DNA from: Pedobacter cryoconitis
Lineage (GTDB): Bacteria; Bacteroidota; Bacteroidia; Sphingobacteriales; Sphingobacteriaceae
Reading direction: 5' to 3'
Length of the DNA stretch: 64,000 nucleotides
NCBI RefSeq assembly: GCF_003259615.1
Contig: NZ_QLLR01000001.1
Location: 127,922 to 191,921, forward strand
The translations under genes were made by a program, and so were the position numbers. Below the pieces are notes generated by a model, which was given only the letters and a program-made list of their open reading frames with translations, was not told the origin of the DNA and did no database searches. Shown one piece after another: positions 53,300 through 63,135 of this stretch; position 1 is the stretch's first letter, and each line of letters begins with the position of its first letter.

Positions 53300-53878
53300 T
53301 TATTTAATATCAGTTTTAGCTTTTTTAGTGTTTGCAATAAATGCGTCTCTTAAATTCTCCAGATCAGCAACCAGCTGTCCTTTAATAGCCTGAAAATCAA
53401 AATCCAAAGTATTGAAAGAATAGTTTTTAAAAGTTAATTTATAACTTAAAACCAAGGGGCCTAATTCATAAGTTGATTCTTTAACAGCCTCTTCCAGATC
53501 CAAACCATTCTCAGTGAATCCGATATTTTCAATCAGGTTGTTCAGAATTTGTTTTTTATCTTCTCTATGCCCTTCCCGGTCATATACGAAAGTGAATAAA
53601 GCTTCAGCATAATTTCTGATGGAATCCATGATCGCCAGGTTCTCTGATATTGCTTTTTTTAATTCCTTCTTGATTTTGGCGCGTATTTCATTACGGCCTT
53701 CAAATCCTGCTGCCTCATCTTCAACCAATAATTCAGCCTGATAACTTTTTAAGGCCTCAATACCAAGGAATGATAACTTAACACCATCTTCAGATTCTTC
53801 CAAAAAAGCAGGAGCTGCTATTTGATCAAAATCAGCTATATAAACACCTGTAACAGGTACTTCAATTTCTATTCTCAT
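53300..53878 (-). CDS. Hypothetical protein upstream of LOG-family gene
   Basis: 192 residues, no signal peptide or membrane segment. The start is beta-rich (MRIEIEVPVTGVYIADF). Then comes a long helical stretch (RAKIKKELKKAISENLAIMDSIRN) and a beta-rich end. I do not recognise the family. It ends 7 bases before the LOG gene, which suggests a shared role. Confidence 0.7.
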   Translation of the reverse strand: MRIEIEVPVTGVYIADFDQIAAPAFLEESEDGVKLSFLGIEALKSYQAELLVEDEAAGFEGRNEIRAKIKKELKKAISENLAIMDSIRNYAEALFTFVYDREGHREDKKQILNNLIENIGFTENGLDLEEAVKESTYELGPLVLSYKLTFKNYSFNTLDFDFQAIKGQLVADLENLRDAFIANTKKAKTDIK

Positions 53879-53910
53879 GAGATTCTATGATATATTTTAT
53901 AGTATAATAA

Positions 53911-53952
53911 AAAATCACTTCAGTTCTTTATGAAAAAGCACTGAAGTGATTT
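53911..53952 (-). terminator. Terminator after guaB
   Basis: AAATCACTTCAGT (53912-53924) pairs perfectly with ACTGAAGTGATTT (53940-53952), with a 15-base loop and a T-rich tail on the minus strand. Confidence 0.75.
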
Positions 53953-53976
53953 AAACAATTTTGAAAAGAAAAAATC

Positions 53977-55455
<1,479 letters not shown>

Positions 55456-55477
55456 TTAGGAGTTATTACTTGCCGGG

Positions 55478-55485
55478 CAAATCTA
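55478..55485 (-). promoter_or_regulatory. -7 box of the guaB promoter
   Basis: On the minus strand TAGATTTG matches TAnnTTTG, 31 bases before the ATG. A TTTC lies 19 bases upstream as a weak -33 element. Confidence 0.55.
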
Positions 55486-55510
55486 CATAAATTATTTGAA
55501 ATCAGAAACA

Positions 55511-55542
55511 TTTCTCTCCAATAAACGAGGATTGGAGAGAAA
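55511..55542 (-). terminator. Stem-loop after the GNAT gene
   Basis: TTTCTCTCCAAT (55511-55522) pairs perfectly with ATTGGAGAGAAA (55531-55542), 8-base loop. It lies 12 bases past the GNAT stop. The T-run is short. Confidence 0.65.
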
Positions 55543-55554
55543 TTGACAATTAAA

Positions 55555-56025
55555 TTAGATCTCTGAACCTTCTTCAGGTTCACAATGTTGTCTCAGCTGC
55601 TTAGGCCCTTGTGGCCAGATATAAGAAGTTGTTTGTTTTTTCCAGCCCAGCTTCTGATAAAAGTCACCCTTTCCCGGAGCCGCTGTTAAATTCACAAAAT
55701 GATAATTATCAAGCTGTCCGTTCAGCATATTGATGATCTTCTTTCCTAAACCATTTCCCTGGAAATCAGGATCAACAACAATATCTGCCATCACAGCATA
55801 ATAACGTCCATCCCCTACCACTCTCCCAAAAGCGATGATCTGATCTTCATGGTAAACAAACAAAGTCCATGTGCTTTTTCTGAAGGCAGATGCTATCTCA
55901 TCTTCTATCCTTGTTCTCCAGTCAATCTTATAGAAAAGCTCACAAACATAAGTCCAGTCTACCGTAGACAAATCATGGTTTAGTTTATATACGAAATTAT
56001 TAATATCGATTTTTTTTGGTGTCAT
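55555..56025 (-). CDS. GNAT-family N-acetyltransferase
   Basis: 156 residues. The central strands TLFVYHEDQIIAFGRVVGDG and the acetyl-CoA loop DPDFQGNGLGKKIINML are GNAT motifs A and D, followed by FYQKLGWKKQTTSY. Substrate unknown. A decayed second copy of its 5' part lies at 58926-59117, so the gene was once part of a duplication. Divergent from the DUF3857 pseudogene. Confidence 0.9.
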   Translation of the reverse strand: MTPKKIDINNFVYKLNHDLSTVDWTYVCELFYKIDWRTRIEDEIASAFRKSTWTLFVYHEDQIIAFGRVVGDGRYYAVMADIVVDPDFQGNGLGKKIINMLNGQLDNYHFVNLTAAPGKGDFYQKLGWKKQTTSYIWPQGPKQLRQHCEPEEGSEI

Positions 56026-56253
56026 AAATCTATTTTACTATCATTCCAAAGGGAGAAATGATTTTTATCCGGCGCAAATATGAGCAAATATTTCAGGTAA
56101 AAAAATGGCTGAAAAGAAAAGAAATCTTTTTTTATTACACTAAATGTGTTTCCATCAGGAAGAACACATCCGCTGAAAATTTTAAATATTTATATTTCAA
56201 AACACTTTTTATGAGAAAACTTAGTTTTAATTTTCAAAACCAAACTAACGCTC

Positions 56254-58874
56254 ATGATTAAAAAATTAAACATAATAGTAATAGTTCTACTATTACTAAA
56301 AATTGAGGTTTCCGCTCAAAAACACAAGAAAAACTTCCCGTTTTTAAATATGGTAAAGTAGAACTCACCGAATTTGAAACCAAACCAGATGGAGTTGATT
56401 CAAGCGCTGCGGCCGTTAAACTCTTTGATGTGGGAAATGGGTATTTTGAAATCGGACTAGGTAGTACCTTTATTTATGTTTTTGAGCGTCATGTCAGATA
56501 TAAAATCATACAGAAAAAAGGTTATGATTTAGCAGATTTAGAGTTAAGGCTATATCGCGACGGTAAAGGCAATGAAGAAAAACTTGATATCGTCAACGCT
56601 GCGACTTATAACCTGAACAATGGAAAAATTGAAGTTAGTAAAATGGCTGGTGATGCAAAATTTACAAATTAAGTGGATAACAAGCATGTTATCAAAAAAA
56701 TCACACTTCCAAATATAGAATATCGTTACAAAACAAAATCTGACTTTACTTTAAGCTGGACGACTGGTATTTTCAGGAAAAGTATCCTACCAAATATTCA
56801 TCATTCACCATAACGATTCCAAAATATTACTTCTACAAATTGATGTAGGTGGATATTATGATATTAATAAAATTGGTCCTATTAATAATTCACAGAACCT
56901 GACGATACAAAATGGCACTGGAAAATCAGAAACATGGGATGTCAAAACTACTAAAACCCAATATTACATCAAAAATATCCCGGCTATCAAAGAGGAAAGT
57001 TATATCACTACACTCGATGATTATGTCAGCAAAATAGGGTTTGAACTTAACTCGACTAATTTCCCTCAGGGCGGCTACAAGGAATATACCACACCTGGCC
57101 AAAAATCATTAAAGAAATGATGAATCATGAGAACTTTGGTGGATACATCCAGAAGAAAAATCCCGGTAAGGAGTTAATCAAAGAGATCATTAAAGGTGAG
57201 ACCACTCCAGAAGGAAAAATGAATCTCATCTTCAACTATGTAAAAAACAATATTAAATGGGACAATAAATATCGGCTATATACCGAAGCAAACAGCCCGA
57301 AATCTGTACTGGAAAAGAAATCTGGCAGTTCATCGGAAATCAATCTGTTACTGCTCAATCTGCTGGATGCTGCCGGACTGGAAAGTTATCATGTTATCAT
57401 CAATACAAGAGGTAATGGCACACACCCTGGTTATCCACTGGCCAGCAAGTTTAACAGCGTTATTGTAATGACTATTACCGGAGATAAAAAAAACCTGTTA
57501 GATGCCATAAATAAAAACAATACCCCGGGACTTTTAAGTTATTCGAATTTAAATCATCGTGGATTAAAGATAAACAGGGGTGATAATGCCGGAGAGTGGA
57601 TTTCTACCGAAAATAACAAAACGAGCAAAAACAGTATTTTTTATGGTCTCAAGTTGGACATAGAAAATAAACTGAAGCGAACATTATCAATCTCCAGAAA
57701 TAACTATGAAGGTCTTGATGCAAGGAATGCTTATCAGGCAGCAACAAATCAGGAAGAATTCCTTAAAAATTATAAAAGCAACAAACCAGGTCTTGAAATA
57801 AGCAATTACAAGATTGAAAATCTGGACAATCCAGATGAAGCACTTATTGAAAATATGGATGTGACGATTGAAGACAACATAGAAGCTGCTGGTAATCTCT
57901 CATACCTTATGCCACTATTATATGAGCGGACAAAAGAAAATCCATTTACCCTGGAAGAACGGAATTATCCGGTAGACTTTGCTTACCCTAAAGAAGAAAA
58001 CTATCATATTTCTATCGAATTACCTATTGGTTACAAGCCAGACCAACTTCGGATTATGCAAGTTTTGGACAGGCTAATCATATGATCCTGTGCATCCCTG
58101 CGGCAAAAGATACAACCTGGCTGGAAAGTACAAGTCAATATACACCAGCAGGATATATATTGGCAATAATAATTCAGGAAGGACTGTACTATTGGTTACA
58201 GAAGCCGGTGGACAACTGGTCAGCACTCCTGTTTATAAGCCCAAAGACAATTTCCAAAACCGCATCACTACTATAACGCTGGCCACAGATAAGCCTATTG
58301 ACGTTCATATCAAAACCACCTACAGCAATTCTCAATACGAAGATCAATTGGGTATGCTATTGTCAGAACCCGTGGAACAACGGAAAAGAGTCATGAGGAA
58401 TCTCGGAATACCCGATATGGAAATTTCATCGTTAAGCTTTTTACAACCAGACAAAAGTATTCCAAAAATAGAAGAAGATATTGTTTTAAAAAGTTCTCAG
58501 ATGATCAGCCGCGGAGGAGATAAGTTATTTATAACCCCGAATTTATTAAACAGAAGAGAGAGTGTACTGGCAAAGGTTGAAAACAGGCAAACTTCTTTTT
58601 CAGTGGCTTATGGATTCCAGGATACTGATGTAACTACCTATACCCTGCCACAAGGTTATAAAGTAGAATTTGTTCCTCAGGATATTTCACTGGAAACAGA
58701 ATTTGGGACATATACTGCAAAAATAAAGGTGATAGATAATTCAATCATCTATACACGCAATCAGATCATGAGCAGCAAAAAATATGCGCCTGAAAAATAT
58801 AAGATATCGTAGAGTTCTACAAAAAAATCTATGTTGCAGACAAACAAAAAGCAGTACTGGCTAAAATTAATTAG
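56254..58874 (+). pseudogene. DUF3857/transglutaminase-like pseudogene, apparently a fusion of two genes
   Basis: A signal peptide (MIKKLNIIVIVLLLLKIEVSAQ) starts at 56254. Homology then jumps frame near 56331 (KLPVFKYGKVE), meets a TAA at 56670, shifts near 56756 (LDDWYFQEKYPT), 56845 (VGGYYDINKIG) and 57093 (TWPKIIKEMM), again near 58165 (YIGNNNSG) and 58812 (EFYKKIYVADKQ), and ends at a TAG at 58872. Each shift is of the one-base-missing type. The part to about 58045 is one kind of DUF3857 protein: N-terminal DUF3857, transglutaminase-like core, LPIGYKPDQL near its C-terminus. From SDYASFGQANHMILCIPAA onward the text belongs to a second kind, at its transglutaminase region. A deletion seems to have joined two adjacent genes. 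These proteins are normally exported, of unknown function. No working product is possible. Confidence 0.85.
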
Positions 58875-59316
58875 CCAGTACTATTTCTCTATTTTTTACC
58901 AACCACAATTTTCGTAAAGTCAGCGGTCCATCTCCTACTACATCTCCAAAAGCTATGATGTAATCTTTATAGTAACCAAATCCATTTGCTCTTTCTAAAG
59001 ACAGATTCCAGGCACCACCTCGTTCTCTAATCAACCTTAGGTAGATCATAATTTAAATCATATACGAAAATATTATTGAATTTTTTTTAGCATCATCTAT
59101 TTTATAATAGTCATTTTTTTTATTTCATTAGAGATAATAACTCAAATAAACATGTCTAAAAATCCACTTTATTTAATTTTTACGTAAGTAAAACCACGGT
59201 TAACGTAATAAAAAATAAATTTAAAATAAATTTAAGCACCTTAATTAGACAAAGTCATATTTCGAATTCTTAATACAAAACGTAATGTTTACAAAAAAAT
59301 CTAAATCACAAAACGT
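58875..59316. other. Intergenic segment containing the duplication scar
   Basis: 442 bases between the pseudogene stop and the lipoprotein start. The left part holds the M16-tail/GNAT remnant listed separately (58889-59117). The remaining 200 bases are very AT-rich and should hold the lipoprotein promoter. No other ORF or RNA is seen. Confidence 0.6.
58889..59117 (-). pseudogene. Chimeric remnant: 3' tail of an M16 peptidase gene joined to the 5' part of a GNAT gene
   Basis: On the minus strand 58927-58889 encodes TADFTKIVVGKK and a stop, nearly identical to the last residues of the intact M16 gene (TADFTKVVVGKK, ending at 60527). Immediately beside it, 58926-59117 aligns with the intact GNAT gene from codons for IIAFGxVVGDG back past its start (55807-56046). 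Shared words include CCAAAAGC, ATGAT, TATACGAAA and a run of T before the start. The middle of the GNAT copy has a deletion. Neither half is functional. This is exactly the order expected at the novel joint of a tandem duplication whose ends lay in GNAT and in the M16 tail. Confidence 0.8.
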
Positions 59317-60453
59317 ATGAAATTAAAACTAACGATCCTGGCATTGAGCCTGGCATTAGCAACCATCTCTTGTAAGAAACAATCTGTTTCTTCACTTGAA
59401 CAGCAATCCCCGGATGTCAAATTAGAAAACGATTACCTGGCCTTCAAGGATCAGGCAACTTTCTTCAAATATTACCAATTAAATTCCACTCTTTCTGAAT
59501 CTGAAAGACTGAAATGGGAACAATCCATTCACTTTAACTCTCTGACAACAATTTACAACAAATTTAACAGTGAATTAGATGAGCTTGAAAAAGGCACTAA
59601 AGAAAATTATCTCATTGGATTTAAGTCACTTCAGCAGCAATACAAGGGGGCAATCTTATTTACAGAGGACAGCTATAAACTGAACTCTTCAGGAATGAGA
59701 GAAGCTGCTCTGGCTAACAAAAATGGAATTCTAAAAGTAGGAAATGACTATCTGTACACTTCTGAAAAAGGAGTGACTACCTACAAATCAACAACCTATG
59801 AAAAAGCATTGGAAATGATTGCATCTAAAGTCACAACTGAACTGTATGGGGCAGTACCACCTCCAAATTCATTTACATCGAGACTTGGTGGCTGGTATGT
59901 TGTAAATAAAGACCGCGGAAGAGTATTGATGAGAATGAAACTATATAACATTAATAATCCTGCTTTTGGTTATCAGAGTTTCTCTTCTTTAGAAGGGATG
60001 ACAGAACACAAGAATATTTTTGGAACATGGCGTGATGTCAATATGAGTATCAATTTCACTCCTGTATCCTCAAAGACCCCTGGAATGAGTTTCTGGCCGG
60101 ATAATCTAACAAGTAATCTTGGTGATTATCCAAATTCGTTAACCTTGAATCCTAACTGCCTTGATGGATTATATAACACTAAACACTTTGATCGTGTTCT
60201 GGCTATTTCAAATGGCCTTCAAGGTAAGATTAATTTGATAGATCCAAATGCAAAAGGGAGCAGTGAATTTGTAAACTACGCAATTGCGCCTGCGATGTAC
60301 CCTAACACAAATCTATATTGGAGAGATGTGAGTTTAAATGTTACGGAATTTTCAGTGATGATACAACCAGGTGGTGTTTTAAGTAATCCAGCAGTGGTAT
60401 TCAATTCAATTATTATTTTTGATACTCAGGATGGTGGCGTTATAAATCAGTAA
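59317..60453 (+). CDS. Hypothetical lipoprotein
   Basis: 378 residues with signal peptide MKLKLTILALSLALATISCK ending in a lipobox (ATISC). The mature part starts with a helical region (about 35-110: KDQATFFKYYQLNSTLSESE) and continues into a beta-rich domain (about 185-378) with RLGGWYVVNKDRGRVLMRMK. I do not recognise the family. It lies between the duplication scar and the M16 genes, convergent with the M16 pair. Confidence 0.75.
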   Translation: MKLKLTILALSLALATISCKKQSVSSLEQQSPDVKLENDYLAFKDQATFFKYYQLNSTLSESERLKWEQSIHFNSLTTIYNKFNSELDELEKGTKENYLIGFKSLQQQYKGAILFTEDSYKLNSSGMREAALANKNGILKVGNDYLYTSEKGVTTYKSTTYEKALEMIASKVTTELYGAVPPPNSFTSRLGGWYVVNKDRGRVLMRMKLYNINNPAFGYQSFSSLEGMTEHKNIFGTWRDVNMSINFTPVSSKTPGMSFWPDNLTSNLGDYPNSLTLNPNCLDGLYNTKHFDRVLAISNGLQGKINLIDPNAKGSSEFVNYAIAPAMYPNTNLYWRDVSLNVTEFSVMIQPGGVLSNPAVVFNSIIIFDTQDGGVINQ

Positions 60454-60494
60454 ATACTGATCACAAACAAGTTCATTCTTTTTAAATACACAAA

Positions 60495-60523
60495 AAAAAG
60501 CCCGGGATATTCCGGGCTTTTTG
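60495..60523. terminator. Bidirectional terminator between the lipoprotein and M16 genes
   Basis: AGCCCGG (60499-60505) pairs with CCGGGCT (60512-60518) around GATATT, flanked by A8 and T5. It serves both convergent units. Confidence 0.88.
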
Positions 60524-60526
60524 TAA

Positions 60527-61801
60527 TTACTTTTTACCAACCACAACTTTTGTAAAATCTGCAGTATTTAAATATTTATTAGCCAACGCTTTCACCTGTT
60601 CAGCAGTAATTGATTTGACTGTATGAATGTAATTATCATAATAATCATAATCTAATCCTGAATAATAGATGTTTTTAAACTTATCAGCATGAGAGAAGGC
60701 ATTTTCAAGACTTCCCAGCATAGAACCCAGCATATAACTGCGAACCAGGCTAAGCTCCTGCTCAGAAACTGCTTCCGATTTCAATAAATCGATCTCTTTC
60801 TCTATTTCATTTAAGGCACTCGTACAAACATCAGCGCCAACTTCTGTAGCGATAAAAAAGTAACCAGCATCTTTCAAAGAAACGATTGCAGAACCAATAC
60901 CATAAGTATAGCCTTTATCTTCCCGGATATTAGCCATTAACCTGGAACCAAAGTATCCGCCCAATAAGCAGTTCATCACCTGGAAACCTGCAAAATCAGG
61001 ATGTGAGCGATTGATACTTAAAGTCCCCATTCTGATTGCAGACTGTATAGCATCTGCCCTTTCAATAAAAATTTCCCCTTTTGGTGAAGCTTCAAAAGAA
61101 AACTGATTGATCACAGAACCAGCCTCATTATTCCAGTCCATACCAAAATTGGCATTTAACAAGTCGAATTCAGCGGCTTCAAATTTTCCAGCAACGAATA
61201 TAGTACAGTTTTCAGGCTTGTAAGCAGCACTGAAATAAGCCACTAAATCTGCTCTTTCTATAGCCTGGTAATCTTCCACATCAATATCAGAACCATAAGT
61301 TGAAGTCCCGAAAATTGCATGAGCAAAGTTTTTTCTGGCAAGAAAATCATTCTTCTGCAAACTCACCTTCAGCGACTGCTGCTGATTTTGCTTAAAAATA
61401 TCCAATTCCTGCTGAGGAAAAATACTTTCATTCAATACTGACCATAAAATAGGCAGTACCGATCCAAGATGTTTATTCAGCGTATAAATTTTGATACTTG
61501 ATTGATCAGCACCATAATCAGTTTGCAAAAACGCACCATAATAATCTACCCTATCGGCAATTTCCCTTGCAGTCAGCTTATCAGTTCCATTATTAATCAA
61601 ATGGTTTACCGCAATAGCCTGCAACGGTTTAGATTCATCCCAGTTTACGTTTTCAAAAACAAATTCAATACGAACAAGCTCCTGTTTTCCGGCATTCACA
61701 GTAAATACCTTAATTCCGTTCGCTAATTCCTGTTTTTGAGGAGCAATAAAATTAATATCATTCACCTGTCTTGACTCAGGTATAAGGGTTCGGTTAAGCA
61801 T
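60527..61801 (-). CDS. M16-family peptidase-like subunit lacking the zinc site
   Basis: 424 residues of the M16 fold, with the helical LTAREIADRVDYYGAFLQTDYG region and the SRLMANIREDKGYTYGIGSA R/Y substrate-binding motif. It has no HxxEH zinc motif near the N-terminus, so it is the non-catalytic half of a two-subunit peptidase. Its start overlaps the end of the catalytic partner by 8 bases. Its last residues are duplicated in the scar at 58889. Confidence 0.93.
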   Translation of the reverse strand: MLNRTLIPESRQVNDINFIAPQKQELANGIKVFTVNAGKQELVRIEFVFENVNWDESKPLQAIAVNHLINNGTDKLTAREIADRVDYYGAFLQTDYGADQSSIKIYTLNKHLGSVLPILWSVLNESIFPQQELDIFKQNQQQSLKVSLQKNDFLARKNFAHAIFGTSTYGSDIDVEDYQAIERADLVAYFSAAYKPENCTIFVAGKFEAAEFDLLNANFGMDWNNEAGSVINQFSFEASPKGEIFIERADAIQSAIRMGTLSINRSHPDFAGFQVMNCLLGGYFGSRLMANIREDKGYTYGIGSAIVSLKDAGYFFIATEVGADVCTSALNEIEKEIDLLKSEAVSEQELSLVRSYMLGSMLGSLENAFSHADKFKNIYYSGLDYDYYDNYIHTVKSITAEQVKALANKYLNTADFTKVVVGKK

Positions 61802-63038
61802 TTTCGGAAGTTAAGTAGTATAAAGTAGAACATTGCTCTCTCACGAAAGTCTTTTTGGCAACCTGAAGCAATTTCGCTGCATCAACAGCAAGATATTTCT
61901 GAATTTCAGTATTTAATCCGTTTGCATCACCCAGTAACTCATAATAAGCCAGGTTCATTGCTTTATCGAGCAGGCTCATTTCAGCAAACACCATAATAGA
62001 CTCCGATTTGTTTTTCACTTTCGTTAATTCTATCTGGCTCACCTCTTCAGTTGCAATCTTATCCAGCTCTGCCCAAACAGCTTTTTCTGCTGCCTCCATG
62101 GTCACCCCTTCACTCAGTTTACCTTCTACAACGAATAAACCCTCATCCAGGCTACTGGTGATATACGCATGGATGTCACTAAACAACTGCTGATCTTTCA
62201 GTAAACTGTTATATAATCTTGAAGATTGTCCCTGAGAAAGTACATCAGATAAAAGATCGTACACCTGGTAATCCGCGTCTCTTCGGGCAGCCATTTTGAA
62301 AGCGAGGTAAAAAGCATTCAAAGGCACGTTTGCAGTCACAGTTTCCTTGCGCGCTTCAGTTTGTGCAGGCTCCTGAACCAAATCCCTCACATATTTATCT
62401 CCGGCAGGAATAGGACTGAACCACTTTTCTGCCAGCAATTTAATCTCTTCAGTTTTTACATTTCCACCCACAACCATAATGGCATTCTGCGGATTATAAT
62501 GTTTTTTAAAGAAGGCCTTCACATCTTCCATCGAAGCATTTTCGATTTGCGCGAGATCCTGTCCTATAGTTGCCCAGCGATAAGCATGCTTTTTATAAGC
62601 AAGCGGCCTTAACTTCAGCCATACATCACCATAAGGCTGATTTAAATATCTTTGTTTAAACTCTTCACAAACCACATTCCGCTGTGTTTCCAGACTTTTC
62701 TCAGAAAACGCCAGGCTCAGCATACGGTCACTCTCCAGCCAGAAAGCGGTTTCAATATTCGTAGCCGGCAAAGTGATATAATAATTTGTTATATCATTAC
62801 TTGTGAAAGCATTGTTTTCCCCTCCCACTCTTTGCAGTGGTTCATCATAGACAGGTATATTAACTGACCCTCCAAACATAAGGTGCTCAAAAAGATGTGC
62901 AAAACCGGTTTTACCCTCTTCCTCATCCCGTGCACCAACATCGTACAGGATGTTTAATACAGCCATAGGGGTTGTATCATCTTCGTGTACCAGGACACGT
63001 AAGCCATTAGCTAGTGTAAAACGATTAAAATCTACCAT
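61794..63038 (-). CDS. M16-family zinc metallopeptidase (catalytic subunit)
   Basis: 414 residues. The inverted zinc motif HxxEH is H48-L-F-E51-H52 in GFAHLFEHLMFGG, with the downstream glutamate expected in SEKSLETQRNVVCEEF. NAFTSNDITNYYITLPA is the usual active-site strand. Family members (PqqL, mitochondrial processing peptidase) cut peptides inside a two-subunit chamber; the partner is the next gene. No signal peptide is evident, so cytoplasmic or periplasmic location cannot be settled. Confidence 0.95.
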   Translation of the reverse strand: MVDFNRFTLANGLRVLVHEDDTTPMAVLNILYDVGARDEEEGKTGFAHLFEHLMFGGSVNIPVYDEPLQRVGGENNAFTSNDITNYYITLPATNIETAFWLESDRMLSLAFSEKSLETQRNVVCEEFKQRYLNQPYGDVWLKLRPLAYKKHAYRWATIGQDLAQIENASMEDVKAFFKKHYNPQNAIMVVGGNVKTEEIKLLAEKWFSPIPAGDKYVRDLVQEPAQTEARKETVTANVPLNAFYLAFKMAARRDADYQVYDLLSDVLSQGQSSRLYNSLLKDQQLFSDIHAYITSSLDEGLFVVEGKLSEGVTMEAAEKAVWAELDKIATEEVSQIELTKVKNKSESIMVFAEMSLLDKAMNLAYYELLGDANGLNTEIQKYLAVDAAKLLQVAKKTFVREQCSTLYYLTSENA

Positions 63039-63055
63039 AAAATATATAATTGTGT

Positions 63056-63063
63056 CAAATATA
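63056..63063 (-). promoter_or_regulatory. -7 box upstream of the M16 gene pair
   Basis: On the minus strand TATATTTG matches TAnnTTTG exactly, 17 bases before the ATG at 63038. The -33 element is unclear. Confidence 0.5.
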
Positions 63064-63135
63064 GGAATAATGATTTAGGGTAAATGTGATAATCTCATGA
63101 AATAAAAACAGCAGAACAAATGGTATATTTGCTGT

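Noticed and set aside
56058..56261. 67-codon plus-strand frame before the DUF3857 pseudogene
   Set aside because: Lys/Phe-rich translation of AT-rich spacer with no homology pattern; the real start of the pseudogene is at 56254 in another frame.
56254..58874. Programmed multiple frameshifting of the DUF3857 gene
   Set aside because: No slippery sites are seen, an in-frame TAA and a fusion junction are also present, and neighbouring duplication debris makes decay the simpler reading.
63124..63131. TATATTTG as the promoter box of mqnC
   Set aside because: It lies 4 bases before the start codon, which would make transcription start at or after the ATG; more likely a chance match.
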